A stretch of 34,414 nt of DNA from Nanosynbacter sp. (lineage in GTDB: Bacteria; Patescibacteriota; Saccharimonadia; Saccharimonadales; Saccharimonadaceae): assembly GCA_015257605.1 (NCBI GenBank), contig JABZJV010000002.1, positions 1 through 34,414 of the forward strand, in the 5' to 3' direction. The notes beneath the pieces were generated by a model that made no database searches, had not been told where the DNA came from, and was given only the letters and a program-made list of their open reading frames with translations. The stretch's first letter is position 1; every line of letters begins with the position of its first letter. A program made the translations under genes and the position numbers. Positions 22,967 to 29,822 of this stretch are shown here, in pieces.

Positions 22967-24651
22967 GCTGTCCAGACTTAGAAATTCCTCTTGGCAAAAG
23001 GTCGAAGCTTTATCGTTTTTTTGAGATGTTGCCAGCGTTAATAAGCTATGGCATGTTAATTTTGTTAGTAGTTTTATCAGTACTTAGTCCTTTTCTGGCA
23101 GCTATTTACTTATTGTTATTGGTGTTAACTACGTTTGTTAAGGCTATAGGCATTTCTTATAGAACTTTGCTGGGCCACCGGCAACTTGTTCGGGCCGAGA
23201 AAATTGATTGGAGTGCTCGACTTGATGATCTATCGCAGGCTGCCGCGGGCAAGTCGCCCGAAATTAAAATTAATAAAAAAGATTTTGAAGCTGATGTGCA
23301 TCAGCAAACTATTCTGTCTATCGAAAAAGGTGAGTTGCAGATCATAGATCCCAGAGATATTTATCATGCAGTACTAATTGCTGCTTATAACGAGTCTTAC
23401 GAAGTATTGAAGCCGACGGTAGAGTCAGTAAATAATACAACATATCCGAACGAGAGGTTGATTGTATATTTGGCTTACGAAGAACGCGGCGGCGAGCAGA
23501 TGGCAGAGACTGCCAGACGTCTTCGTGATGAATACGCTGGCGTATTTTGCGACTTTCGGACTATTCAACACCCTAAAGATTTGCCGGACGAGATACCGGG
23601 CAAGGGTCCAAATATTACGTATGCAGGCTATGACCTCAAGCAGTGGTGCGACAATAAAAAGATTGAATATAACCAAGTAATCGTTACAACCCTTGATAGC
23701 GATAATCGGCCTTACTCAACCTATTTTGATTATGTGGCGTATAAATATGCTGTTACCCCTAACCGCGAAAGACTATCATATCAGCCGGTGGCCTTGTATT
23801 TTGGTAATATTTGGGATGCACCAGCGCCAATGCGGGTGCTAGCAACGGGCAATTCGTTTTGGACTATTATTGGTAGTATGCGGCCGCATGCTTTGCGTAA
23901 TTTTGCAGCTCATAGCCAGCCGCTTTCGGCGCTTGTGAGTATGGATTTCTGGAGTAAGCGTAGTATTGTTGAGGATGGGCATCAGTATTGGCGCAGTTAT
24001 TTTTACTTTAAAGGCGACTATAGTGTTATGCCAATCCATGTTCCTGTATATCAAGATGCCGTGTTGTCAGATACATTTAAAGCAACACTTATCAGCCAGT
24101 TTAAACAGTTGCGGCGCTGGGGGTATGGTGCTTCGGATATACCGTATGTAGCAGTCAGATTATTTACGCGCCAGCGAACAGCTCCTTTTTGGGAAACATT
24201 AGCAAGATTCATACGACTAATTGATAACCATGTTAGCCTAGCTACAATGTCAATATTGGTTGCTTTTGGTGCGTGGGTGCCATTATTAACCAATCCCGAA
24301 GCTTCCAGAAATATTTCTGCGCATGCTCTGCCGCTAATAGTTAGCCACATTCAACAGGTAGCAGTTATCGGAATATTTATTACGATTTTACTGATGCTGA
24401 AGATGCTGCCTCCTCGTCCAGAACGCTATAAGCGTTCGCGAACCGTTTTTATGGTTTTGCAATGGTTTCTGATGCCTGTTATATCAATCTGTTATAGTTC
24501 TGCAGCATCAATGGCAGCGCAGACGCATTTGTTGTTAGGTAAATATCTTGAGAAATTTGATGTAACCGACAAGGCAACACTATCGTCGCGTGCTAAAACA
24601 AAGGCCAAGAAGGATGCTCTCAAGAAAGCTAGACGTAAATCAAAATTATAA
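22963..24651 (+). CDS. Membrane family 2 glycosyltransferase, processive-type
   Basis: From the ATG at 22963 the protein has 562 aa (a longer frame from 22891 lies inside the upstream gene). Two N-terminal membrane helices (about 17-60) are followed by a cytosolic GT-A domain: AAYNESYEVLKPTVESV (nucleotide-sugar binding), LDSDNRP (DxD-type metal site), a VEDGHQYW motif (catalytic ED) and QFKQLRRWGYG (the Q/RxxRW signature of processive enzymes). Two or three C-terminal membrane helices and a basic tail follow. It resembles cellulose/hyaluronan-synthase-like enzymes and may build a surface polysaccharide or extend a lipid-linked glycan. The substrate cannot be told. Confidence 0.85.
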   Translation: MSCPDLEIPLGKRSKLYRFFEMLPALISYGMLILLVVLSVLSPFLAAIYLLLLVLTTFVKAIGISYRTLLGHRQLVRAEKIDWSARLDDLSQAAAGKSPEIKINKKDFEADVHQQTILSIEKGELQIIDPRDIYHAVLIAAYNESYEVLKPTVESVNNTTYPNERLIVYLAYEERGGEQMAETARRLRDEYAGVFCDFRTIQHPKDLPDEIPGKGPNITYAGYDLKQWCDNKKIEYNQVIVTTLDSDNRPYSTYFDYVAYKYAVTPNRERLSYQPVALYFGNIWDAPAPMRVLATGNSFWTIIGSMRPHALRNFAAHSQPLSALVSMDFWSKRSIVEDGHQYWRSYFYFKGDYSVMPIHVPVYQDAVLSDTFKATLISQFKQLRRWGYGASDIPYVAVRLFTRQRTAPFWETLARFIRLIDNHVSLATMSILVAFGAWVPLLTNPEASRNISAHALPLIVSHIQQVAVIGIFITILLMLKMLPPRPERYKRSRTVFMVLQWFLMPVISICYSSAASMAAQTHLLLGKYLEKFDVTDKATLSSRAKTKAKKDALKKARRKSKL

Positions 24652-24828
24652 AATTATCATTAAGTTTTAAGCTAAATAAAAATGGGTGACAGGTGAGTTT
24701 ATATTAAAAACAAATTATTATAGTAAACGAAAGGTTAGTCTTTTAGCTGAGACTACCAACACTGGTCGCGAGACACTGAATTACTTTACGTGATTACAAT
24801 ACCAAGCGAAGCAGTTCAGCTTGTTACG
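24652..24828. other. Gene-poor stretch after the glycosyltransferase gene
   Basis: No ORF with a start signal is seen on either strand. A hairpin, GGTTAGTCT (24733-24741) with AGACTACC (24750-24757), is followed on the minus strand by TTTCGTTT. It is the likely 3' end of a minus-strand transcript that begins at 24918. Confidence 0.4.
24733..24757 (-). terminator. Possible terminator of the small minus-strand transcript
   Basis: An imperfect stem of about 8 bp with a bulge, then a broken T run on the minus strand. It would give a transcript of about 190 nt from the promoter at 24925-24953. Confidence 0.4.
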
Positions 24829-24918
24829 TTATTTGAGCTCGTAGTAAATGGTATAGCGGCTTAGCCGAGATTGCTTTTTATATGTTGTAGATTTTGTTTT
24901 GGTATGTTGTTTAGCCAT
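24829..24918 (-). CDS. Leaderless 29-aa basic small protein, novel
   Basis: The ORF runs from ATG (24918-24916) to TAA (24831-24829) and encodes 29 residues. Six are Lys and two Arg, with a Thr/Ser/Tyr-rich middle, opening MAKQHTKTKS and ending in Tyr-Tyr-Glu-Leu-Lys. On the minus strand it is preceded by TTGACA, exactly 17 nt, TAATAT, and exactly 6 nt to the ATG, so the promoter is near-perfect and the mRNA leaderless. The same geometry is seen at other genes here. The composition suggests RNA or ribosome binding, but I recognise no family; it does not match bL33, bL36 or Thx as I know them. It might instead be a small RNA with a chance ORF. Confidence 0.55.
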   Translation of the reverse strand: MAKQHTKTKSTTYKKQSRLSRYTIYYELK

Positions 24919-24924
24919 GCTTTT

Positions 24925-24953
24925 ATATTAGCATAAGTATTATTTTTTGTCAA
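24925..24953 (-). promoter_or_regulatory. Consensus promoter of the small minus-strand gene
   Basis: On the minus strand TTGACA (24953-24948), 17 nt, TAATAT (24930-24925) preceded by TGC (extended -10). The 6-nt gap to the ATG at 24918 places the transcription start at the start codon. Confidence 0.8.
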
Positions 24954-25040
24954 ATTCGATAATCTACGAAAATATATCACCAGACGCATAGAAATGTTGA
25001 TTAGACACCGAATAACGACGTGGAAAACTTTTAGTATTTG

Positions 25041-25058
25041 TGCATAAAATATTATGCA
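25041..25058. repeat. AT-rich inverted repeat
   Basis: TGCATAA (25041-25047) pairs perfectly with TTATGCA (25052-25058). It lies just beyond the tRNA-Val terminator; no function can be assigned. Confidence 0.5.
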
Positions 25059-25062
25059 AAAT

Positions 25063-25091
25063 AAAAAACTTGCCGTCTAAATTACGGCAAG
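25063..25091 (-). terminator. Terminator of tRNA-Val
   Basis: On the minus strand CTTGCCGT and ACGGCAAG form an 8-bp stem followed by TTTTTT. Confidence 0.88.
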
Positions 25092-25105
25092 TTACATGAT
25101 TGCTC

Positions 25106-25182
25106 TGGTGGGCAATAGAGGATTCGAACCTCTCACCTCTTCAACGTCAATGAAGCGCTCTAGCCAAATGAGCTAATCGCCC
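25106..25182 (-). tRNA. tRNA-Val (GAC)
   Basis: On the minus strand acceptor GGGCGAT pairs with ATTGCCC (one G-U), A73, encoded CCA. The anticodon loop TTGACGT, closed by a CTTCA/TGAAG stem, gives GAC, reading GTC/GTT. It has its own promoter (25194-25222) and terminator. Confidence 0.93.
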
Positions 25183-25193
25183 AGCTGCACTTA

Positions 25194-25222
25194 ATGGTAG
25201 CAGAAATCAATACGTATTGCAA
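25194..25222 (-). promoter_or_regulatory. tRNA-Val promoter, sharing its -35 with thrS
   Basis: On the minus strand TTGCAA (25222-25217), 17 nt, TACCAT (25199-25194) preceded by TGC. The -35 hexamer is a palindrome also used by the plus-strand thrS promoter. Confidence 0.65.
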
Positions 25223-25245
25223 TATGACAGAATAGCCAGTAATAT
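25217..25245 (+). promoter_or_regulatory. thrS leader promoter, sharing its -35 with tRNA-Val
   Basis: TTGCAA (25217-25222), 17 nt, TAATAT (25240-25245). Predicted start about 25252. TATACT at 25243-25248 is an alternative -10. Confidence 0.65.
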
Positions 25246-25251
25246 ACTAAG

Positions 25252-25421
25252 TAGACGTTGACGGAGTCTAACCACCTCTTGAGTCTCGTGTTGGCGGTTG
25301 CGGCGCACGTAAAAAGTCGGAGCAAGAGTAATAGCCAAGGTGGAACCTCCCGTTTTTGGGACCGAGGCACGCGCGTAAAAACGCTTGCGTGCTTTTATAT
25401 TTTCTAAAAAGGAGGTTCATT
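25252..25421 (+). promoter_or_regulatory. T-box leader of thrS (tRNA-Thr sensing)
   Basis: T-box leaders bind uncharged tRNA: a specifier codon pairs with the anticodon and UGGN pairs with the tRNA NCCA end. Here AAGGTGGAACC (25337-25347) contains the core UGGNACC. N is A, which pairs with U73 of tRNA-Thr; the tRNA-Thr in this window ends UCCA, the other three tRNAs do not. TCCC (25348-25351) and GGGA (25358-25361) form the antiterminator helix. CTCTTG (25276-25281) pairs with CAAGAG (25323-25328), closing an upstream domain. Candidate ACC specifiers lie at 25271-25276 but are not proven. A terminator follows at 25367-25404. GAACCTCC (25343-25350) also complements the SD region. Confidence 0.72.
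25367..25404 (+). terminator. Terminator inside the thrS leader
   Basis: GCACGC (25367-25372) pairs with GCGTGC (25387-25392), with inner stem GCGT/ACGC around AAAA, then TTTT and a T-rich tail. It lies between the T-box element and the thrS SD sequence. Confidence 0.8.
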
Positions 25422-27236
25422 ATGAACGAACAGCAATTACAATCAATGCGGCACAGTCTAGCGCATATTATGGCGCAGGCGGTGCAGCATTTATGGCCGC
25501 AGGCTAAATTCGGTGTTGGGCCAGCTATTGATAATGGTTTTTACTACGATATTGATCTTGGTGATGTAAAAATATCGGAGGATGATTTTAGCCGAATCGA
25601 GAAAGAAATGCGAAGCATTATTGCACGCGATCTGCCGTTTACGCGTCAAGATGTGCCAGTTGATGAGGCGATAACTTGGGCGAAAGAAAACGATCAGCCT
25701 TACAAAATTGAATTGCTTAACGACTTGAAACGGTCAGGTACGACAATAGCGAAAGATCTAGCGGGCCAGAAGCTTGGTTCTGCCAGCGATAATGAAAGCA
25801 AGGTTGACACTGTATCGTTGTATTCGCAGGGTGATTATACTGACTTATGTCGTGGCGGTCACGTTGAAAGCACTGGCAAGGTCGGAGCTTTCAAGTTAAT
25901 GCGCGTTGCTGGTGCGTATTGGCGCGGTAATGAGAACAACCCGCAGATGCAGCGTTTGTACGGTGTCGCTTTTGCGACTCAAGCTGAACTGGACGGTTAC
26001 TTGGATATGCTAGAAGAGGCAAAGAAGCGCGATCATCGTAAGCTCGGTAAAGAACTTGATCTTTATACTATGTCACCGCTTGTTGGCATCGGTTTGCCGT
26101 TGTTTACGCCGCGCGGTACGGTTCTGCGCGAAAAGGCAGCGCAGTTATCGAACGAGCTGCGCCAAAAATACGGTTTCACGAAAGTTTGGACACCACATAT
26201 CACCAAGAAGGATTTATACGAAGCATCAGGACATTGGGCAAAATTTGGCGACGAACTTTTTTTGGTAACTAGCCAAGAGACTAGCGACAAGATGGCGCTC
26301 AAGCCGATGAACTGTCCGCATCATACTCAGATTTTTGCCTCGCAGCCGCGTAGTTATCGCGAGATGCCGATACGTTATTTAGAAACAACGACCGACTACC
26401 GCGACGAGAAAACTGGTGAACTAGGCGGTTTGAGCCGCGTACGTTCGTTAACTCAGGACGACAGTCACGTCTTTTGCCGGCCCGACCAAATTGAACAAGA
26501 AATTAATAATTTGCTAGCTTGCGCGCAAGAATTGTACGATATTGTTGATATGAAATTACGCGTGCGATTAAGTTACCGCGACGATGGCGAAGGCTATTTG
26601 GGCGAGTTAGAATTGTGGCAATCAGCCCAATCGCAACTCAAAGCTGCAGTCGTCGCTAAAGGTCTTGACTATTTTGAGCAGGAAGGTGAAGCAGCTTTCT
26701 ATGGGCCAAAAATAGACTTCATGGCGACCGATGCGATTGGACGAGAACATCAGGTTGCGACAGTGCAGTTAGACTTTGTCCAGCCTGAACGTTTTGGTCT
26801 TGAATACATAAATGAGTCTGGTGATTCGGAGCGTCCAGTAATGATTCACAGCGCATTGCTTGGTTCAATTGAACGCTTTTTGAGCGTGTTCATTGAGCAT
26901 ACGGCTGGCTGGTTTCCATTCTGGATTGCACCTGAACAGGTTCGTATTCTTACAGTTAATGATACAGTAAATGACTATGTTGATGAAATTACATCAGTGC
27001 TAAAAACAGAGGTATTGATGCGTCCTATAAAATACAACGAAGTAAGATTCACAGCAGATACGCGTAATGAGTCGTTAGGCAAAAAAATCCGTGAGGCAAC
27101 TGTTGTAAAAATTCCAGTACAAATTATAGTTGGTCCAAAGGATAAGGCTGCACGTGTCGTTAGCGTTCGTACTCGCGCGGGCGAGGAGCAGGTTTCTATT
27201 GATCAACTAGCTGAATATATTCAGAGCATTCAATAA
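25422..27236 (+). CDS. thrS: Threonyl-tRNA synthetase, without TGS domain
   Basis: ThrRS charges tRNA-Thr. The ATG at 25422 follows AAAAAGGAGGTT; a longer frame from 25356 would start inside the T-box terminator. The protein has 604 aa, about 40 shorter than usual. It begins directly at the editing domain, with His11-x-x-x-His15 (RHSLAH) and YTDLCRGGH completing the editing site, so the N-terminal TGS domain is missing. The class II core follows: zinc ligands in MNCPHHT, QDDSHVFC and MIHSALLGS, motif 2 around the Arg of GGLSRVRS, and motif 3 SIERFLSVFIEH. A C-terminal anticodon-binding domain completes it. miaA starts in a 1-nt overlap (TAATG). Confidence 0.97.
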   Translation: MNEQQLQSMRHSLAHIMAQAVQHLWPQAKFGVGPAIDNGFYYDIDLGDVKISEDDFSRIEKEMRSIIARDLPFTRQDVPVDEAITWAKENDQPYKIELLNDLKRSGTTIAKDLAGQKLGSASDNESKVDTVSLYSQGDYTDLCRGGHVESTGKVGAFKLMRVAGAYWRGNENNPQMQRLYGVAFATQAELDGYLDMLEEAKKRDHRKLGKELDLYTMSPLVGIGLPLFTPRGTVLREKAAQLSNELRQKYGFTKVWTPHITKKDLYEASGHWAKFGDELFLVTSQETSDKMALKPMNCPHHTQIFASQPRSYREMPIRYLETTTDYRDEKTGELGGLSRVRSLTQDDSHVFCRPDQIEQEINNLLACAQELYDIVDMKLRVRLSYRDDGEGYLGELELWQSAQSQLKAAVVAKGLDYFEQEGEAAFYGPKIDFMATDAIGREHQVATVQLDFVQPERFGLEYINESGDSERPVMIHSALLGSIERFLSVFIEHTAGWFPFWIAPEQVRILTVNDTVNDYVDEITSVLKTEVLMRPIKYNEVRFTADTRNESLGKKIREATVVKIPVQIIVGPKDKAARVVSVRTRAGEEQVSIDQLAEYIQSIQ

Positions 27237-28165
27237 TGAAAAAATTAGCTGCCGCTGTTGAGCGCGATAATAAATTGCTAGCAGCAGCTGACGTAACAGA
27301 TTTGCCGCTAGTCGTTATTGCTGGTCCGACTGCTAGCGGCAAAACTGAGCTAGCAATTCGGATCGCTAAAAAATTTAACGGTGAGGTCATCTCGGCTGAC
27401 TCACGAGCAATTTATCGCGGACTCAATATCGGTACAGCTAAACCTACGTCTGAAGAACAACAAGGGATACCGCATTGGGGCATTGATATAGTCGATCCAG
27501 GAGAGAGGTTTACGGCAGCGAATTTTAAGGTGTATGCTCAGCGAAAGATTAGCGAAATTCGTTCACGCGGGCATCTGCCAATTATAGCTGGCGGTACTGG
27601 TTTGTATATCGATAGCGTACTGTACGATTTTAAGTTTACGGTATATTCAAACAATCTTGATGAACGGCGTAAACTTGAGAATAAATCGTTAGAACAGCTT
27701 ATATACCATTGCGAAAAAAACAACATTAAATTGCCGAAAAATATAAAAAACAAGCGACATATTATTAACGCTATCCTACGCAAAGGGGAAGATCCTCTCA
27801 AAAATGATAAAATAATTAGCAATACTATACTAGTAGGTATAGCGACAGACAGAGACATCCTAAGAAGCAGAATTGAAGAGCGGGCAAAAAGTATTGTAAG
27901 CAATACTACAATAAATGAAGCTATATGCGCGGCAGAGAAGTGGGGCTGGTACAACGAAGCAATGACTGGGAATGTCTATCCGCTTATCAAACAATATCTA
28001 GATGGTACAATTGACGAGATTGAACTTGAGCGAAAACTTTGTGTACTAGATTGGCGGTTGGCTAAACGCCAGCTTACTTGGCTAAGGCGGAATAAGGATA
28101 TCAAATGGTTTAGCATTGATGAAGCATGGACCTACATCGTGAACAATCTAGATAAGAACTCTTAG
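27236..28165 (+). CDS. miaA: tRNA dimethylallyltransferase
   Basis: MiaA adds a dimethylallyl group to N6 of A37 in tRNAs reading UNN codons. The 309-aa protein has the P-loop GPTASGKT (residues 30-37) with the catalytic Thr. Other family motifs are ISADSRAIYRGLNIGTAKPT (the Asp-Ser-Arg motif; bacterial MiaA usually has DSMQ-VY, so Arg-Ala replaces Met-Gln), GIPHWGIDIVDP, and IIAGGTGLYIDSVLYDF. The C-terminal part includes RQLTWLR. The N-terminus carries about 22 residues before the core. It is coupled to thrS by TAATG. Later codons are more AT-rich than the thrS start region. Confidence 0.92.
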   Translation: MKKLAAAVERDNKLLAAADVTDLPLVVIAGPTASGKTELAIRIAKKFNGEVISADSRAIYRGLNIGTAKPTSEEQQGIPHWGIDIVDPGERFTAANFKVYAQRKISEIRSRGHLPIIAGGTGLYIDSVLYDFKFTVYSNNLDERRKLENKSLEQLIYHCEKNNIKLPKNIKNKRHIINAILRKGEDPLKNDKIISNTILVGIATDRDILRSRIEERAKSIVSNTTINEAICAAEKWGWYNEAMTGNVYPLIKQYLDGTIDEIELERKLCVLDWRLAKRQLTWLRRNKDIKWFSIDEAWTYIVNNLDKNS

Positions 28166-28177
28166 ATATGATACTCT

Positions 28178-28183
28178 TATACT
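28178..28183 (+). promoter_or_regulatory. -10 box before the winged-helix gene
   Basis: TATACT (28178-28183) lies 14 nt before the ATG at 28198; AAAGGG between them may serve as a weak SD. No clear -35. Confidence 0.4.
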
Positions 28184-28197
28184 AAAGGGTTTACGGT

Positions 28198-28809
28198 ATG
28201 ATTGACGCATTATTTGGTTCAAAAACGAGGGTAAAACTTCTGCATCTCTTTCTTAACAATCCTGGAAAGTCGTTTTATGTTCGCGAAATTACGCGACTAA
28301 TCGGGGAGCAGATAAATTCTGTGCGCAGAGAGCTATCTAATATGCTTGATGCTGGCGTGCTGCTGAGTAATACAAACGATAATAAACTATATTACGAGAT
28401 TAACCGCTCTTATATTCACTACAAACCGCTCAAAGAGATTTTTACTAATAATGATGTTAGCAAACAAAAACCAAAAAAATTTTCAAAACAATCTGCTAGT
28501 AGCGAGACAGACGATTGGCGGATTGCTTTGGCGGCTTTGCCTAAAGCAAAAATTGTGATAGCAGCAGGCGTATTGGTTCGCGGTTCAGCGAGCAAGGTTG
28601 ATTTATTGATCGTCGGTAATGTCGAGTCTAAACGTGTAGCGGATGTAGTAAATAAAATAGAAATAAAAGTTGGTAGGCAGCTAACGTTTAGTAGAATGCT
28701 GTACGACGAATTCTATTATCGCTTGAGCGTGCATGATAGGTTCATTAATGATATATTATCAAGCAGACACGAAGTTGTAGTAGATAGTGAAAATATTCTG
28801 CAGCGATAG
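28198..28809 (+). CDS. Winged-helix protein with degenerate nucleotidyltransferase-like domain
   Basis: Of 203 aa, residues 1-80 form a winged helix (FGSKTRVKLLHLFLNN, FYVREITRLIGEQINSVRRELSNMLDAGVL, NDNKLYYEIN), as in ArsR/MarR-type regulators. The rest has a strand pattern like minimal nucleotidyltransferases: VLVRGSASKVDLLIVG resembles the GS...SDIDLLV motif, but the first catalytic Gly-Ser is altered and only one acidic residue remains. This suggests a DNA-binding protein with an inactive nucleotide-binding part, possibly regulating the next gene. The family looks typical of Patescibacteria; the function is unknown. Confidence 0.75.
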   Translation: MIDALFGSKTRVKLLHLFLNNPGKSFYVREITRLIGEQINSVRRELSNMLDAGVLLSNTNDNKLYYEINRSYIHYKPLKEIFTNNDVSKQKPKKFSKQSASSETDDWRIALAALPKAKIVIAAGVLVRGSASKVDLLIVGNVESKRVADVVNKIEIKVGRQLTFSRMLYDEFYYRLSVHDRFINDILSSRHEVVVDSENILQR

Positions 28810-28829
28810 AAATGAAGGAGGAAAAAATA

Positions 28830-29468
28830 GTGTTTGACATAGAATACAAAGGCGGAAACACGATTGTACTTTCGGGTAAAAAGACTACTATTATTACAGA
28901 TCCGAAATTGTCGTTGATCGGACTAAAAGATGCCAAAACTATCGGTTGCGTTGAACTTGCTACCGAGGATCGCTTCGCTGTTAAGGCGGATGGCGCAAAG
29001 CTCGTAGTTAATGGTCCTGGCGAATACGAAATAGGAGATTTTGTTATAAAAGGAATTGCTGCTGTTCGACATCTTGATAGCGGTAGCAATGAAAAACTAG
29101 ATACAATTTATCGGGTAGAATGCGGTAATGTTGCTATAGGTGTTATTGGTAACGTCGAACCAAAATTAAACGATGATCAATTAGAAAATCTTGGAGTGAT
29201 AGACATCCTAATAGTTCCGGTCGGTGGATCTGGCTATACGCTTGACGCCACGAGCGCCGTGGCTCTGGTCCGTACTATTAGCCCGAAGGTTGTCGTGCCG
29301 ATACATTATGCTGATAGCGGTATATCTTACGAAGTGCCACAGGACTCGGCCGAAGTTTTTGTTAAAGAAATGGGTGCGCCTGTCGAAAATGTATCTAAAC
29401 TAAAAGTAAAGAATGACTCCTCGCTACCAACGGTATTAACGACGTATATATTGTCGCGAACGAGATAA
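28830..29468 (+). CDS. Metallo-beta-lactamase-fold protein lacking the HxHxDH motif
   Basis: I chose GTG 28830 because AAGGAGG (28815-28821) lies 8 nt before it; the ATG at 28812 has no such site. The 212-aa protein matches the UlaG-like branch of the fold: TIVLSGKKTTIITDP at the N-terminus, VNGPGEYEIGDFVIKGI, DILIVPVGGSGYTLDATSAVALVRTISPKVVVPIHY. Where the metal-binding HxHxDH loop should be, the sequence reads VELATEDRFAVKADG, with no His. The later His of PIHY is kept. It is therefore probably not a metal-dependent hydrolase. A strong bidirectional terminator follows. Confidence 0.8.
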   Translation: MFDIEYKGGNTIVLSGKKTTIITDPKLSLIGLKDAKTIGCVELATEDRFAVKADGAKLVVNGPGEYEIGDFVIKGIAAVRHLDSGSNEKLDTIYRVECGNVAIGVIGNVEPKLNDDQLENLGVIDILIVPVGGSGYTLDATSAVALVRTISPKVVVPIHYADSGISYEVPQDSAEVFVKEMGAPVENVSKLKVKNDSSLPTVLTTYILSRTR

Positions 29469-29489
29469 TATAGTCTAAGGTTAAATAAT

Positions 29490-29516
29490 AAAATCCCCCT
29501 GTCGTAGGGGGATTTT
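29490..29516. terminator. Bidirectional terminator
   Basis: AAAATCCCCCT (29490-29500) and AGGGGGATTTT (29506-29516) pair perfectly with a 5-nt loop, giving T runs on both strands. It ends the upstream operon and the convergent rpmB. Confidence 0.9.
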
Positions 29517-29526
29517 ACTTTGTGGC

Positions 29527-29727
29527 TTAGGCTGAAGCTATTATACCTTTTTTCTTGAGTGTGCGTATAGCTTTCGTTGAAAGTACCATGGTGATTTTTT
29601 TACCACCAACAACTAAAGTCTTTCTTTGAAGGTTGGGTTTGAACACTCGCTTGTTGCGCTGCAGAGAGAAACTTACTTTGTTTCCGAACTGCTTGCCTTT
29701 GCCAGTCAGCTCACATCGTGCTGCCAT
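29527..29727 (-). CDS. rpmB: 50S ribosomal protein bL28
   Basis: From ATG 29727 the protein has 66 aa and starts MAARCELTGKGKQFGNKVSFS, the bL28 signature (CxxTGK...GN.VSHS type). The NKRVFKPNLQRKTLVVGGKK strand and a C-terminal TLKKKGI follow. A GTG 4 codons upstream is also in frame but lengthens the conserved N-terminus. Only one Cys is present, so it is the zinc-free type. It has a consensus promoter 36 nt upstream and is convergent with the metallo-beta-lactamase-fold gene. Confidence 0.93.
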   Translation of the reverse strand: MAARCELTGKGKQFGNKVSFSLQRNKRVFKPNLQRKTLVVGGKKITMVLSTKAIRTLKKKGIIASA

Positions 29728-29770
29728 TGTAGATTCCACTTCTTAATTACGGTTATTATCAATCTGTCCT

Positions 29771-29799
29771 AGTATACTCTGGTTTTGATTCTTCGTCAA
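29771..29799 (-). promoter_or_regulatory. Consensus promoter of rpmB
   Basis: On the minus strand TTGACG (29799-29794), 17 nt, TATACT (29776-29771). Predicted start about 29764. Confidence 0.8.
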
Positions 29800-29803
29800 G
29801 AGC

Positions 29804-29812
29804 TGGTACAAT
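29804..29812 (+). promoter_or_regulatory. Extended -10 promoter of the protease gene
   Basis: TGGTACAAT (29804-29812) predicts a start at about 29819, 4 nt before the ATG at 29823. It sits next to the -35 of the divergent rpmB promoter. Confidence 0.55.
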
Positions 29813-29822
29813 GATAGATTAG

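Noticed and set aside
25356..25421. Upstream start for thrS
   Set aside because: It lies within the T-box terminator; the ATG at 25422 has a strong SD.
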